From contig JAITDQ010000039.1 in NCBI GenBank assembly GCA_031282485.1, forward strand, positions 1 through 5,224: a stretch of DNA of 5,224 nt, written 5' to 3'. The stretch is from Tannerella sp. (GTDB lineage Bacteria > Bacteroidota > Bacteroidia > Bacteroidales > Tannerellaceae). The translations under genes were made by a program, and so were the position numbers. Of the stretch, positions 4,985-5,224 are shown one piece after another. Positions within the stretch are counted from its first letter, which is position 1; every line of letters begins with the position of its first letter. The notes beneath the pieces were generated by a model. That model was not told where the DNA came from. It saw only the letters and a list, made by a program, of their open reading frames with translations, and did not search any database.

Positions 4985-5098
4985 GCGTGTAAACCCATAT
5001 TGTGTTGTAGAGACGCGATGCATCGCGTCTCTACGCGGCGCGGCGCACGATGACAGTAAAAAAGGCGTGTAACCCTTTTTATTATCGGTTTACACGCT
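4985..5098. repeat. Composite repeat with inverted ends, containing palindrome copy 4
   Basis: The unit starts with GCGTGTAAACC (4985-4995) and ends with its exact inverse GGTTTACACGC (5087-5097). Inside are the perfect 28-bp palindrome (5007-5034), a short GC-rich spacer, and a third, one-base-variant copy of the 11-mer (5065-5075) that pairs with the right end. Parts recur elsewhere: palindrome plus right hairpin at 2915-3015, left end plus palindrome at 3811-3875, palindrome alone at 1094-1121. The inverted ends and lack of coding suggest a small non-autonomous mobile element, but no target-site duplication is evident. Confidence 0.7.
5058..5098 (-). terminator. Intrinsic terminator for a minus-strand gene beyond the right edge
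   Basis: GCGTGTAACCC (5065-5075) pairs with GGTTTACACGC (5087-5097), giving 11 bp with one mismatch and the same 11-nt loop as the hairpin at 2981-3015. On the minus strand it is followed by six T (complement of 5058-5063). It would stop transcripts coming from the right edge. Confidence 0.7.
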
Positions 5099-5224
5099 TA
5101 TACGTCGATTGACCTGTATTATATCATACTTCAATAAAATATCAAATCAAAATACATGGCGCGGGTATCGTCGTCTATGTCTTTCGTTGTCAGGTATCGA
5201 AAGAAGAAAGCGCGGTATCTTCAT
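5099..5224. other. Right-edge segment, coding status undecided
   Basis: A terminator on the minus strand just to the left suggests that a minus-strand gene ends here. Three minus frames offer stops at 5190-5192, 5147-5149 and 5131-5133. The last encodes a protein-like RYLTTKDIDDDTRAMYFDL stretch but is closed by a stop at 5221-5223. On the plus strand an ATG at 5156 is open to the edge for 23 codons (MARVSSSMSFVVRYRKKKAR...), without a ribosome-binding site or promoter. The window is too short to choose. Confidence 0.25.

Noticed and set aside
4826..5023. Minus-strand 65-codon frame starting MHRVST
   Set aside because: Its start is the ATGCAT centre of the palindrome. It is out of frame with the better-supported short ORF at 4842-4898 and has no family resemblance I can defend.
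1094..5034. CRISPR array from the repeated 28-mers
   Set aside because: Spacing between copies is 0.9-1.8 kb with genes between them, and the repeat is a perfect palindrome; no regular spacers or cas genes are present.

Overview
The window looks like an accessory stretch of a Bacteroidota (Bacteroidales-like) genome. Three things point there. Several promoters have the phylum-specific form TTTG - about 19 nt - TAnnTTTG. One gene encodes a periplasmic TPR / single membrane helix / AraC-type regulator, an architecture typical of the phylum. The HicA, HEPN and PIN proteins resemble Bacteroidota versions. All complete protein genes are on the minus strand, so transcription runs from high to low coordinates. 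No rRNA, tRNA or CRISPR array is visible.

Layout from left to right. 1-330: the end of an unidentified plus-strand reading frame, then an out-of-frame remnant resembling the C-terminus of an antitoxin, then a short hairpin. 331-949: a PIN-domain (VapC-like) toxin and its small antitoxin, overlapping by 11 nt, with a textbook promoter at 971-1001. 1149-2891: a 580-residue membrane-spanning TPR/AraC regulator. 3042-3742: a HEPN / minimal nucleotidyltransferase (MNT) pair with its own -7 element and a strong Shine-Dalgarno for the MNT gene, closed by an intrinsic terminator. 4043-4658: a hicA-hicB pair overlapping by 8 nt, with a promoter so close to hicA that the mRNA is probably leaderless. 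4695-5224: no convincing complete gene, but a possible 18-codon ORF or dead gene start (4842-4898), a composite repeat, and a terminator for a minus-strand gene lying beyond the right edge.

The intergenic spaces carry a second layer. A perfect 28-bp palindrome (arm GTAGAGACGCGATG) occurs four times, always between genes. Two copies are joined to a second, near-identical hairpin (GCGTGTAAACC / GGTTTACACGC) that has a T-tract on the minus strand and so works as an intrinsic terminator. The copy at 4985-5098 is bounded by this same 11-mer in inverted orientation and looks like a small non-autonomous element.

The window is therefore three intact two-gene toxin-antitoxin-type modules, one probable antitoxin fossil and one regulator, separated by modular palindromic repeats. 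The regulator is visibly more GC-rich than the AT-rich toxin-antitoxin genes, which fits the modules having arrived separately. I see no sequence evidence that the modules act together. The most unusual feature is the modular repeat that appears to deliver terminators.
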